Assembly: GCA_964459305.1 (NCBI GenBank)
Contig: CAYWNA010000267.1
Location: forward strand, 1 to 18,168
Length of the DNA stretch: 18,168 nucleotides
From: CAYWNA01 sp964459305
Lineage (GTDB): Bacteria > Planctomycetota > Planctomycetia > Pirellulales > Pirellulaceae
Direction: 5' to 3'
The notes beneath the pieces are model-generated. The model was not told the DNA's origin and searched no databases. It worked only from the letters and a program-made list of their open reading frames with translations. The translations under genes were made by a program, and so were the position numbers. Positions 7,031 through 14,897 of this stretch are shown here, piece by piece (position 1 is the first letter of the stretch; each line of letters starts with the position of its first letter).

Positions 7031-7843
7031 CTAATCCAACTTCACTGCCAGGTCGTCCTCACCGACGATCGTCGCTGTCAAACGGTGTATGTCCTCGGCG
7101 CGGCCGGTTGCGGCGTCGACGTCGACAACAGATCCGCTCAATCGCACGTCGCCTTTCGCGACTTGAAATTGGGTTGGATAGAATGTGACGGTCGTCGTTA
7201 GCACACGGTCGATCTTGCGTCCGATGATGCTTTCGTGAGGACCGGTCATGCCGACATCGCACTGGAAAGCCGTGCCGCCGGGCAGTATCCGCTGGTCCGC
7301 CGTCGGGACGTGCGTGTGGGTACCTAGCACGGCCGAAACACGGCCATCCAAGTGGCGCCCCATCAGTTGTTTGTCGCTGGTCGCTTCGGCGTGAAAGTCC
7401 AGAATCTTGACTTTCGCCTCTTGAGGCATCTCGTCCAGCACCCGGTCGGCTGCGGCGAATGGACAGTCGACGGGCCGCATGTAGACGCGTCCCAGCAGGT
7501 TGAACACGCCGACCGGGATGCCATCAGGTGTGTGGACGACGGTCCAATTCCGACCTGGTGCCGCGGGCGGGAAATTCGCCGGTTTGACGATGTTGGATTC
7601 TGCATCCAGGACGGTGTTAATCTCCTTGCGGCGGTAGATGTGGTCGCCCATGGTAATGCAGTCGACGCCCGCGCCGATCAGCTCTCGGTAGATCGCCGGC
7701 GTAATCCCCGAACCATCGGCTGCGTTTTCTGCGTTGGCGATCACAAGGTCCAATGGCTGACTTTCGCGCAACTGGCGCACAGCCCGCGTCACAATCCGCC
7801 TGCCTGGCTTGCCGACAATGTCGCCGATTAGCAGAATCCGCAT
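7031..7843 (-). CDS. ymdB: YmdB-family metallophosphoesterase (TIGR00282)
   Basis: A 270-residue cytoplasmic calcineurin-like phosphodiesterase. Bacillus YmdB hydrolyses cyclic nucleotides and influences biofilm and RNA turnover, and it is encoded next to RNase Y. The metal-binding set is readable: D8 in 'LLIGDIVG', E39-N40 in 'NAENAADG', H151 in 'DFHAEATSDK', and H176/H178 in 'GTHTHVPTAD'. At the position where the family normally has Asn-His (GNHxW), this protein has D67-H68 in 'TMGDHIYRRKE', so a metal-bridging Asn is replaced by Asp. The ATG at 7843 follows AAGGG, which overlaps the RNase Y stop codon, and the intergenic gap is only 7 bases, so coupled translation is likely. Length and motif spacing are normal for the family; activity with the Asp variant is untested. 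Confidence 0.92.
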   Translation of the reverse strand: MRILLIGDIVGKPGRRIVTRAVRQLRESQPLDLVIANAENAADGSGITPAIYRELIGAGVDCITMGDHIYRRKEINTVLDAESNIVKPANFPPAAPGRNWTVVHTPDGIPVGVFNLLGRVYMRPVDCPFAAADRVLDEMPQEAKVKILDFHAEATSDKQLMGRHLDGRVSAVLGTHTHVPTADQRILPGGTAFQCDVGMTGPHESIIGRKIDRVLTTTVTFYPTQFQVAKGDVRLSGSVVDVDAATGRAEDIHRLTATIVGEDDLAVKLD

Positions 7844-7850
7844 GCAGCCC

Positions 7851-9404
7851 TTATCTCGCTACCTCAGTGAATCGCGACTCGCGCACGACCGTGATCTTGA
7901 TCTCGCCGGGATAAGTCAACCGTTCTTCAAAGGCTTTGGCGATCTCGCGGCAAATCTTGGCGGCTTTGGAATCGTCGGTGTCTTTTGCACCGACCAGCAC
8001 GCGCAACTCGCGGCCCGCCTGAATGGCGAACGCCTGTTCAACGCCGTTGAAACCGCCGGCAATGGCCTCCAGTTCCTCCATCCGCTTGATGTAGCGTTCC
8101 AGCGACTCGCGGCGAGCACCTGGCCGCGACGCGCTGCATGCGTCGGCCGTCGCCACCAGCACCGTGTAAGGGTACTCGGTCACGATCGCATCGTGATGGC
8201 CCAGGGCAGCGTGAACGATTTCTGCCGACTCGCCGTGGCGTTTCAGCAGGTCCGCACCAATTTTGGGATGGCCGCCCTCCAACTCATGGTCGGCAGCCTT
8301 GCCGATGTCGTGCAACAAGCCGCAACGGCGCGCCAGGTCGCCGTCCAAGCCGATCATTTCGGCCAGCAGCCCCGATATGAAGCCGACTTCGACGCTATGA
8401 CGAAGCACGTTCTGGCTATAACTGGTTCGAAAGTGAAGCCGGCCCAGCATATAACTGATTCGGTCGTGCAGAGTCAGTACGTTGACTTCCTGGGCCGCTT
8501 CTTCGCCCTTCTTGCGCATGAACTTCTCGGTTTCCCGTTCCGTCTCGGCGACGATCTCTTCGATCCGCGATGGGTGAATTCGGCCGTCGACAATCAATTT
8601 TTCCAGCGAATGCCGGGCGATTTCGCGACGCACCGGATCAAAACCACTCACGATCACCACGCCCGGAGTATCGTCGATGATCACGTCGGTTCCGGTACGT
8701 TTTTCGAAGGCGCGGATATTGCGGCCTTCGCGCCCAATGATCCGGCCCTTCATTTCATCGCTAGGGATGTCCACGGTACTGGTTGTGGACTCGGCCGTAT
8801 GGGGTGCGGCGTAGCGCTGCATCGCCGTCAGTAACATCTCCCGGGCCTGGTCTTCACACCGCTGGGCTAGTTGCTTCTCGTGTTTCAGAAGCATCGTACC
8901 CGTTTCTTTGGCGAGTTCTTCGTTCAGCAAGTCGAGCAACCGCTGTCTAGCCTCGTCGCGGCTAAGCCCGCTGATCTCGTGCAGCGACTGCCGCTGCATG
9001 TCCAGCAGTTTTGTCAGTTCCTCGTTTCGGCGGTTGTAGTCGTCCAACCGTTCACTCAACCGCCGTTGGGTGCCCTCCACAATGCGTTCTTGCTTTTGCA
9101 GATCCTGGCCCTGAGCCGTGATCGACTCCTCGCGCTTATCGAGTTTGCGTTCGCGTTCGCGCAGGTCGTCACGCAGTTTGCCAAGTTCTTTTTCGGTCTC
9201 GGTTTTCTGTTGGAGCGCCTTCTCCTTGATCTCAAGGTCGGCTTCCTTGAGCTTTGTGGTTGCGTCCTGTTGCGCTTGCTCCAGAATCTTGTGCGCCTCG
9301 GTCTCGGCGTCCTTCTTCCGCAGCCGGTCCAGCATTCGGACGAGAATGAAGGACATGAAGGCTCCGATGACGGCCGTAACCAGCGCGATCCAGCCAGATA
9401 TCAA
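7851..9404 (-). CDS. rny: Ribonuclease Y
   Basis: A 517-residue membrane-anchored endoribonuclease that initiates mRNA decay. The domains are in the family's order: N-terminal membrane helix (about 3-23), long charged coiled coil (about 28-200), KH RNA-binding domain with 'GRIIGREGRNIR' (220-231, GREG loop), and HD domain with H336, the catalytic 'LLHDIGKA' (363-370, H365 D366) and 'ALGHHD' (400-405). It ends with the typical 'YPGEIKITVVRE' segment. Length is normal. The start is a TTG at 9404 with AAAGGGG six bases upstream; no ATG or GTG is as well placed. It leads a probable operon with ymdB, DUF2752 and the lipoprotein. The long hairpin-rich region upstream (9405-10344) may be its leader. 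Confidence 0.97.
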   Translation of the reverse strand: MISGWIALVTAVIGAFMSFILVRMLDRLRKKDAETEAHKILEQAQQDATTKLKEADLEIKEKALQQKTETEKELGKLRDDLRERERKLDKREESITAQGQDLQKQERIVEGTQRRLSERLDDYNRRNEELTKLLDMQRQSLHEISGLSRDEARQRLLDLLNEELAKETGTMLLKHEKQLAQRCEDQAREMLLTAMQRYAAPHTAESTTSTVDIPSDEMKGRIIGREGRNIRAFEKRTGTDVIIDDTPGVVIVSGFDPVRREIARHSLEKLIVDGRIHPSRIEEIVAETERETEKFMRKKGEEAAQEVNVLTLHDRISYMLGRLHFRTSYSQNVLRHSVEVGFISGLLAEMIGLDGDLARRCGLLHDIGKAADHELEGGHPKIGADLLKRHGESAEIVHAALGHHDAIVTEYPYTVLVATADACSASRPGARRESLERYIKRMEELEAIAGGFNGVEQAFAIQAGRELRVLVGAKDTDDSKAAKICREIAKAFEERLTYPGEIKITVVRESRFTEVAR

Positions 9405-9417
9405 TGTCCGCCCCTTT
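9402..9417 (-). promoter_or_regulatory. Ribosome-binding site that fixes the TTG start of rny
   Basis: AAAGGGG at 9411-9417 on the minus strand, a 6-base spacer, then TTG at 9402-9404. The resulting N-terminus 'MISGWIALV' leads straight into the membrane helix expected of RNase Y. Confidence 0.7.
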
Positions 9418-9729
9418 ACTTCTTAAAGGAGCATCCAAAGCCAAGCCGTACGTGAGGTGCGCAGAAAAGAATCCGAACTCCAGCCATCCTCGCCGATAGT
9501 AACCTCGACGAGAGAAGCCGTGCGAATCTGTTGGACCGTTCTATGTCGCGCGGCGATTGATTCGCAATCGCTGCCATACCTTCCCGCAGAATCTCAAAAG
9601 CGATCGGTCGACTCGGAACCGTCCAACGTCTGTTTCACGTTGCCGACGTTCGGGGTGAAACACTAGCCACCCCACTCCAGGCACCCAGAAGCAACGAACC
9701 GTTCGCTTGCGCCTCGTCGAGTTCGCGCG

Positions 9730-9796
9730 TCGATTGACACGAACCGGAACGAGTTGCAGCTCCGAACGCCGTTGCGGGGGCAATCCCCACAGAAAC
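9730..9796. repeat. Copy B of a candidate dispersed intergenic repeat
   Basis: The order TCGATTGACACGAAC, GAGTTGCAG, CGAACGCC, GGGGGCAATCCCCACAGAAAC parallels the ends of 3588-3701, but lacks the inserted palindrome present there. The match is by eye and imperfect. Confidence 0.35.
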
Positions 9797-10194
9797 CGGA
9801 GGATGATGAGAATAAGGTTCATCTCCTAACCTGCTTCCTGGTCAGGGGGTGACGCGTAATGACTAGCACAAACTTCTTCGGCAAACTAAATTCGAATTGC
9901 GTTACGTGTAGCGCCCTCGCTTCCCGACTTGTCTTGGGACGCGGTGCATTACAAATTGTCAAACTCCAAACCCAATTAGCACGGGCGTACTTGCCACCCG
10001 ACAATTCATCTTATATTAGCAGAGTCACACCGAAGTGCAATTGTGCTATCCCCGTCTTGGCGAGAAATCGCTCGGAGAATGTTCGAATTTTGCGTTGTGC
10101 CTGCTGACTTTGGATAAGCGAATACTTATGCGATCTATCCTAATCGGAACAACCATCCCGCTCCGCGGGCAGGATTGACGCTTTTCCGTATGTA

Positions 10195-10250
10195 GCCGAA
10201 TTCGCCAGACCTGGTTCGCGCAGGGAAAACCAGACTCTGGCGAGTTCGGC
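10195..10250. repeat. Long nested hairpin
   Basis: The outer arms GCCGAATTCGCCAGA (10195-10209) and its partner at 10236-10250 are complementary at 14 of 15 positions, with one G-U possible. An inner stem CTGGTT/AACCAG (10211-10216 with 10228-10233) closes an 11-base loop. No U-tract follows on either strand. It lies just beyond the oxidoreductase terminator. Confidence 0.7.
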
Positions 10251-10280
10251 AACGGGTTAGACGTGTCCGCGGTGGTAGAA

Positions 10281-10313
10281 GAAAAAACGCTCCCAGCCAT
10301 GGACAGGGAGCGT
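10281..10313 (-). terminator. Intrinsic terminator of the DoxX-Gfo/Idh operon
   Basis: On the minus strand ACGCTCCC pairs with GGGAGCGT around an 11-base loop and runs straight into TTTTTTC. It starts about 30 bases after the oxidoreductase stop codon. Textbook geometry. Confidence 0.9.
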
Positions 10314-10344
10314 CTTGTTGCAGTCTTCGTCGCAGCCCGGACAA

Positions 10345-12198
10345 TCACGCCTCAGTCACGAGCTTGGCATACTCAGCTTCGACGCTACTTTCATCGGGGG
10401 TCGCATCTTCACCTAGTTCGTACCAGGCATCCTCGAACTTGAGAAATCCCCCTTCGCCCTTGGCGGCCTTCTTCATCGCAGCATTGGTCGCCAACGCGAT
10501 GACGGCATCGCCCAGAGCGACCTCGGGCTTGCAGCGAAGCTGGACTTCCGAATCCTTCTTGCCGTCCCCGTTGCGGATGCACCAAGCCCAATGCTCGATT
10601 TCCTCGGTATAGCCGCGGCTGACCGGCCCCTCGGCAGCTTTCGCTGCCGGCCCCATTTCGCCGCTGGCCTGGGTGTCCATGGTCGGACCGCCTTTATCAT
10701 CCTTGATGCTCACGCGGGACGAGGTGGAGGAGGTCTGGTACAGCATCACTTCCTTTTCCTGCTTGAGCACCAGCGTACCTTTGGTACCCATGACCACTTC
10801 GCCGTACCCGCCAAATCCGTTGCCGTTGATCGACGAGTAAGTGACGACGACCTTCTTGTTCTTGTCAACGTCCCAGGCTGGAATGCCGTCCTTGGGGTAG
10901 TTTATCCTCTCGTCTTGGTAGCCCACGTCGAAATCGGGGTCGTATCCGGGGCCGGGAAACTCAAACATACAGTACACATGGTCGCCCGCGTCACGATCCA
11001 ACGGGAACGTATGACGCCCTCCAATGGCATGTACGGTTAGCGGGTGCGCTTTTTTGACATCACTCCCCACACCTTTGGCTGCGGTGATGAAGATTCCCGC
11101 GGCGTCCAATTGGTGGCTGCCGAGTTCCGCCATCAGGCCACCGCCGGTACGTTCCCATAATCGCCAACGGCAAAGCTCCTCCAGAGCGGGACGGGGCCGC
11201 CCATTGCCAAGCACATCCTCGATGTAGCCATGCGCCTCGGCGTCGACGTCTTTGTCGCCGTCCCAAACCCGCCATTGCGCGATCTGCCGCTCGAACTTCT
11301 CGATCTCTTGCGGCTTTTTCTTCTCTTTGATTGCCCGCTCCTTTGCCTTGATCAACTTCCCAAGATGTTCCGCGATCTTGTTGATCGGCTTCGCATCCGG
11401 GCCGACAACAACTTCGCCACCAGGTAGTGGTTGTTGCCAACTGTCGCGTCCAGGCAAGTTACCTCGGTGCCACTGGGCACGTATGTGGTGAATTTCGCCC
11501 AGCACACCCCAGTTGATCAGGTGTTTGGCGTTGTCGTACAGCACGCTGTAGTGACGTTGGTGGCCCGTGGCCAGATAAAGGCCCTCCTCGTACGCCAGGC
11601 GTCCCATCACCTTGCACTGGGCCACATTGTGCGCCATCAGTTTTTCGGTCAACACGTGCTTGCCGGCTTTCAGGGCCTTGCAGGCCGCCGGAGCGTGCAG
11701 GTGCAACGGCAATGCGATGATCACCGCCTCGACATCCGGATCTTTGATTAAGGCTTCATAACCGCCGTTGTCGGCGTCGTAGACCTTGACGTGTTTGCGA
11801 GCCGCATCTTCGCTTGGGTAGTCGTAGACCTTCATCAGGCCACTGCGGACTTTGAGCGCCGTGTCGCTAGCCCAGTCGCCGTGGAACGCGCGGTGGATGT
11901 TGTAAGGCCGAATATCCGCGATCGCAACAACGTCGACATAATCGGGATTGATGGCACCGATCAGCACGTTGCCTTCGTCGCCCGTGCCGATGACGCCGAC
12001 TCGAACAGGTTTGCCGATGGGCTTCTTGTCGTAGCCGAAATACATGGCCCCCAGGCCGGCGCCCGTGACGAGGCCGCTTCCGATGGCCGTCTTCAGAAAA
12101 TCACGCCGAGTCGCGTCGGGTCCAAAAGCGTGACACGAACCGACTGCTTCGTAATAGTTGTCGCGACCGACTTCTTTTTCTTCGGGTGTCAAATTCAT
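10345..12198 (-). CDS. Tat-exported Gfo/Idh/MocA-family oxidoreductase
   Basis: A 617-residue NAD(P)-dependent oxidoreductase, probably acting on a sugar or polyol outside the cytoplasm. The N-terminus has a twin-arginine signal 'RRDFLKTAIGSGLVTGAGLG' (31-50), so it should be exported folded with its cofactor. The Rossmann motif 'VGVIGTGDEGN' follows (67-77), then 'HVLTEKLMAHN' (181-191) with the family's catalytic EK pair, and the C-terminal substrate domain with 'GGGLMAELGSHQLDAA'. A lysine/glutamate-rich segment around residues 280-310 ('KAKERAIKEKKKPQEIEKFE') is an insertion relative to typical members of 350-450 residues. The ATG at 12198 overlaps the DoxX stop as ATGA, and GGAG lies upstream, so translation is coupled. 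The substrate cannot be named from sequence. Confidence 0.9.
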   Translation of the reverse strand: MNLTPEEKEVGRDNYYEAVGSCHAFGPDATRRDFLKTAIGSGLVTGAGLGAMYFGYDKKPIGKPVRVGVIGTGDEGNVLIGAINPDYVDVVAIADIRPYNIHRAFHGDWASDTALKVRSGLMKVYDYPSEDAARKHVKVYDADNGGYEALIKDPDVEAVIIALPLHLHAPAACKALKAGKHVLTEKLMAHNVAQCKVMGRLAYEEGLYLATGHQRHYSVLYDNAKHLINWGVLGEIHHIRAQWHRGNLPGRDSWQQPLPGGEVVVGPDAKPINKIAEHLGKLIKAKERAIKEKKKPQEIEKFERQIAQWRVWDGDKDVDAEAHGYIEDVLGNGRPRPALEELCRWRLWERTGGGLMAELGSHQLDAAGIFITAAKGVGSDVKKAHPLTVHAIGGRHTFPLDRDAGDHVYCMFEFPGPGYDPDFDVGYQDERINYPKDGIPAWDVDKNKKVVVTYSSINGNGFGGYGEVVMGTKGTLVLKQEKEVMLYQTSSTSSRVSIKDDKGGPTMDTQASGEMGPAAKAAEGPVSRGYTEEIEHWAWCIRNGDGKKDSEVQLRCKPEVALGDAVIALATNAAMKKAAKGEGGFLKFEDAWYELGEDATPDESSVEAEYAKLVTEA

Positions 12199-13175
12199 GC
12201 GTTACTCTCCGTTTTTTTCGGCGGCACTGCTCCCGTGTCGACAAAGAACCAAGCAAGGAAGCAAGCCCAGGGCTTATTCTCGAATTTCTCGCGCACACTC
12301 GGCTTCCACAACTGACCCACGAAGAAATCCAGGCCGAAGAATCGGCCCGCCCCGATGGTCGCAAGCACAAGTAACGCGCACATTTCGACGATTTGATAGT
12401 GAGCCGGGATCGCCCCGGGCGCTCCAGGCCATTGAGTGGCGATGATCGTTACCAAGAACCCCGCCGCGGCAAGAGCCATGGGGCGGGTGAAAAGTCCAAA
12501 GATCAGGCACGCACCAACGACTAGATCGAATGTTGGAATGATGCTGTCGATGAACTCCGTGTCCATCAGCTTTCGAGCCGGCTTCTTCATCGCAATCGGC
12601 TCGCCTCCGGCCTGCTTGTCCGCCGCCAGGGCAAAAAGGTCTTGTTCGTAACCTCGACGAATCGTCTCGACGGCCTCAATCAACGGGGCGCCGTCGCCTA
12701 TCACTTCACCTCCAATGCGTTTCGCCTGACCCTCAAGCGTTTTCACCTCTGCGTAAGCGGCATCCTGTCGATTGTGCTCGCGCCGCTCGACGCCCTTTCG
12801 GTACAGTTCAATGTCGTCGGCGTATACCTCGAAGAAATCCTTCAACTGCTTCTCTCGGACCTTGTAAACCTTTTCGGCTTCCGCCCTCTGGGCGTCGTCG
12901 AATCCGTAGCGATGGCCCACCTGCACTCGGTATTGGTTCCAGGCATCCAGGGTCGCCGCCTGGTCCAGGCGGGCCAGCCCGTCGGCGTCCCAAATCATGG
13001 CCCGAAAAACGGGTGAAAGCGGCCCTTTTGATGCCTTCATGAAACCCGCCGAACTGAAATCTCCCGCGACGATTTTGTCCGCGCCTTCGCGGAAGAAGTG
13101 CCAGCCGACTGCCAGACGCAACGCAAGGATGGCCAGTACGACAAGAACCCCGGAATGGTTTCGTAAAGTAGACAG
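12195..13175 (-). CDS. DoxX-family membrane protein with large soluble insertion
   Basis: A 326-residue inner-membrane protein. Its C-terminal part ('IIPTFDLVVGACLIFGLFTR', 'MALAAAGFLVTIIATQWPG', 'MCALLVLATIGAGRFFGLD') and its first helix ('VLVVLAILALRLAVGWHFF') form the four-helix DoxX/TQO-subunit pattern. Between helix 1 and helix 2, where DoxX proteins normally have a short loop, lies a soluble, charged, helical stretch of about 170 residues. The start is taken as CTG at 13175, because AAGGAG lies eight bases upstream and the result 'MSTLRNHSG' restores the whole first membrane helix; the next candidate, TTG at 13121, would cut that helix. The 3' end overlaps the Tat oxidoreductase start by four bases, so the two probably work together, perhaps passing electrons from the exported enzyme; that is inference. 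Confidence 0.82.
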   Translation of the reverse strand: MSTLRNHSGVLVVLAILALRLAVGWHFFREGADKIVAGDFSSAGFMKASKGPLSPVFRAMIWDADGLARLDQAATLDAWNQYRVQVGHRYGFDDAQRAEAEKVYKVREKQLKDFFEVYADDIELYRKGVERREHNRQDAAYAEVKTLEGQAKRIGGEVIGDGAPLIEAVETIRRGYEQDLFALAADKQAGGEPIAMKKPARKLMDTEFIDSIIPTFDLVVGACLIFGLFTRPMALAAAGFLVTIIATQWPGAPGAIPAHYQIVEMCALLVLATIGAGRFFGLDFFVGQLWKPSVREKFENKPWACFLAWFFVDTGAVPPKKTESNA

Positions 13176-13189
13176 TGGAGTGTCTCCTT
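13173..13189 (-). promoter_or_regulatory. Shine-Dalgarno that points to a CTG start for the DoxX gene
   Basis: AAGGAG at 13184-13189 on the minus strand, an 8-base spacer, then CTG at 13173-13175 in frame with the DoxX protein. An in-frame TAA overlaps the Shine-Dalgarno, so no earlier start exists. No ATG or GTG lies between CTG and the conserved first helix. Confidence 0.6.
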
Positions 13190-13541
13190 ATAACTGCAAG
13201 GTTGGAAAACAAAGGCGGGGAAGTGCAGAGCAAGCCGTGCCTTGCGCCGCTAAGGATGCGGACACCTAATTATTGCTAAAGGCTCACGATTGACAACCGC
13301 CCGTCAGGACCCTTGCTCGTTTCAAACCGCCGCGAGTACTAGCTAGCTCAAGAGCCGTAGGAGGATCTTCAGCCGGTGCTTGGTACATCGTTCGACCGAC
13401 GGTATGCATAAACGAACATGAAAGCGACTGTCGGCATGGGCAGGCATTGAGCGGGCAAAAAAAGCGAGCCAGCACCGGGGAAGTGCTGGCTCGGTGGGAG
13501 AATATCCACGAGGTTGGCAAACGTCTCAACGTGAGCGTCAA
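13176..13541. other. Non-coding gap between the DoxX operon and the barrel gene
   Basis: This stretch holds the DoxX ribosome-binding site on its left and the barrel-gene terminator on its right (13457-13493). I see no gene. A promoter for the DoxX operon must lie here, but no well-formed -35/-10 pair stood out. Confidence 0.6.
13457..13493 (-). terminator. Intrinsic terminator of the outer-membrane barrel gene
   Basis: On the minus strand CGAGCCAGCAC pairs perfectly with GTGCTGGCTCG around a 7-base loop, then C and seven T residues follow. It starts about 48 bases past the stop codon at 13542. Confidence 0.93.
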
Positions 13542-14897
13542 TCAGAAGCGAGCCTCGATGTGCGTGACGATGCCATCAAACGTCATGTCGTCGTTCATGT
13601 CTCTGAAGTCGTTGTTTTGAACGGCGTTGATGAAGTCGTTTGTCTTCACAATATTGGTCCAAACGCCAAACGAGTATCCGGCCGTCGCCCGGAATCTGCC
13701 GTCGGCCGAGCAAAAACCCCCGCCGAGTTCCAGATCGAACGTGGGCACGATGCGACCGGCCTGCCAACGCGTATTAACGTCGACCGCGGCGCCCGCGGCC
13801 CCCGTTTGCAGATAAGTGGCATCGAATTCGCCAGCCAGGATGCTTCCGAGTCCTTTTGCATAGAACATGAGTGGCACGCGACTGGCAAATCGCTCGGCCT
13901 CCAAACCGAAACGGATGCCCACTCCACTAAAATCGACATCCGTGAAGACTTGGCCCGTATTCACTGGCTGTGAAAGATCGTTAGTGAATCGTGCGTTAAA
14001 ATTCTGTTCAAGTTGTCCCCACCGAAAGCCAAGCAGGTAACCGATGTTTCCGGATTCGTCCTCTCGCCAAGCACGACGGTAATCGACATCCACCAAATCG
14101 AAGGCGATATCGTGGCGGCCAGCGGCGCTGACCGTGCCGGCGTCCGCGGCAGCTGTGGCAGGGTGCAGCACCATCGACACGATGTTGTTTATCGCCACGG
14201 CTTTGGTGATCTGGTCGGAGCTTGACGTGTCGAACATCGTGTAGGTAACAGCAAACTCGCTGCACGCATCAAGGGACACGCCGAATCCGGCTCGATAGCC
14301 CGACGAGAAGTCCTGGTCCACCATTGCGATCGGGGATACCTGGACGGGAGGCTCAACGAGAGGGAGGTTCGAGTCTGACTCGACAGCGTAAGCCACTTCC
14401 GCGTCACGTGCTCGAAGATAGAGAGTCCCGCCGAAGAATCGAAAACGATCTTGGGGACAACAGCATTCGCCCTTGCATCCGCACGACTTCTCCTCGCACG
14501 CCGCGTCGCAACCCGCCTCGCCGTAGGAGGCATTCTGCACTCCCGTCGATGCCAGCGCGATCTTCCCGGCTGTGCTCGCAACGTCATCGTCGGCCACGAA
14601 GATACGGAACGGAGATGTGTCAGATTTGGCCGGAGTGGCCCCCATCATGCTGGCTTGCGGCATGGCGAACTGAGGCGCCACGGCAACGGGCGCGAACTGG
14701 CCCAGTTGTGCCAGCCCCGGGTGTCCATAGACCGGCCGCGGCAGGTTGTATGCCCCCGCATACGGGTTCAGACCAGGGTTGGCATAGACCGGCATCCCTG
14801 GCGGACCTTGTCGCGGCATATACTGACCGTAGGCGACCTGTACCATGGTGCATAGAAGCACCAGCAAGACAGACGAGAATAGCGGCTTCGCATTCAT
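13542..14897 (-). CDS. Outer-membrane beta-barrel protein (Lpg1974/BBP7-like)
   Basis: A 451-residue exported protein. It has a Sec signal peptide (about 1-24, ending 'VQVAYGQ'), a Pro/Gly/Ala/Tyr-rich spacer (25-90) and a cysteine cluster (seven Cys between 130 and 147, 'CDAACEEKSCGCKGECCC'). A C-terminal domain of alternating strands (about 152-451) ends in Phe, as barrel proteins do. Segments such as 'GTLYLRARDAEVAYAV', 'SGYRAGFGVSLD', 'VDVDYRRAW', 'GNIGYLLGFRWGQLEQN' and 'RFRATAGYSFGVWTNI' fit the pore-forming Lpg1974-like family expanded in planctomycetes. The ATG at 14897 has GGGGGGA eight bases upstream. It is monocistronic, with its own terminator and a candidate promoter. Pore function is inferred from family. 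Confidence 0.85.
   Translation of the reverse strand: MNAKPLFSSVLLVLLCTMVQVAYGQYMPRQGPPGMPVYANPGLNPYAGAYNLPRPVYGHPGLAQLGQFAPVAVAPQFAMPQASMMGATPAKSDTSPFRIFVADDDVASTAGKIALASTGVQNASYGEAGCDAACEEKSCGCKGECCCPQDRFRFFGGTLYLRARDAEVAYAVESDSNLPLVEPPVQVSPIAMVDQDFSSGYRAGFGVSLDACSEFAVTYTMFDTSSSDQITKAVAINNIVSMVLHPATAAADAGTVSAAGRHDIAFDLVDVDYRRAWREDESGNIGYLLGFRWGQLEQNFNARFTNDLSQPVNTGQVFTDVDFSGVGIRFGLEAERFASRVPLMFYAKGLGSILAGEFDATYLQTGAAGAAVDVNTRWQAGRIVPTFDLELGGGFCSADGRFRATAGYSFGVWTNIVKTNDFINAVQNNDFRDMNDDMTFDGIVTHIEARF

Larger units (their letters stand above)
9405..10344. other. 940-base region without a convincing gene, rich in inverted repeats
   Basis: Short ORFs here (for example 9541-9822 and 9819-10004 minus, 9859-10107 plus) have arginine- and serine-rich shadow-like translations and no recognisable motif. 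The sequence contains several small perfect palindromes: GCGATTG/CAATCGC at 9553-9571, GTTTCAC/GTGAAAC at 9632-9661, AGGTT/AACCT near 9815-9832, CCCGC/GCGGG at 10157-10169 and ATAAG/CTTAT at 10114-10129. Part (9730-9796) resembles the gap at 3588-3701. It also holds a long hairpin at 10195-10250 and the terminator at 10281-10313. A structured leader of rny or a small RNA gene is possible; no tRNA was seen. Confidence 0.55.

Noticed and set aside
7809..8834. 341-codon plus-strand ORF
   Set aside because: It is antisense to rny and the start of ymdB, whose domain motifs are unambiguous; the plus translation has no recognisable domain.
9541..9822. 93-codon minus-strand ORF upstream of rny
   Set aside because: It is arginine-rich with no motif, and overlaps palindromes and the candidate dispersed repeat. 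A purine-rich site abuts the ATG but the spacing is wrong.
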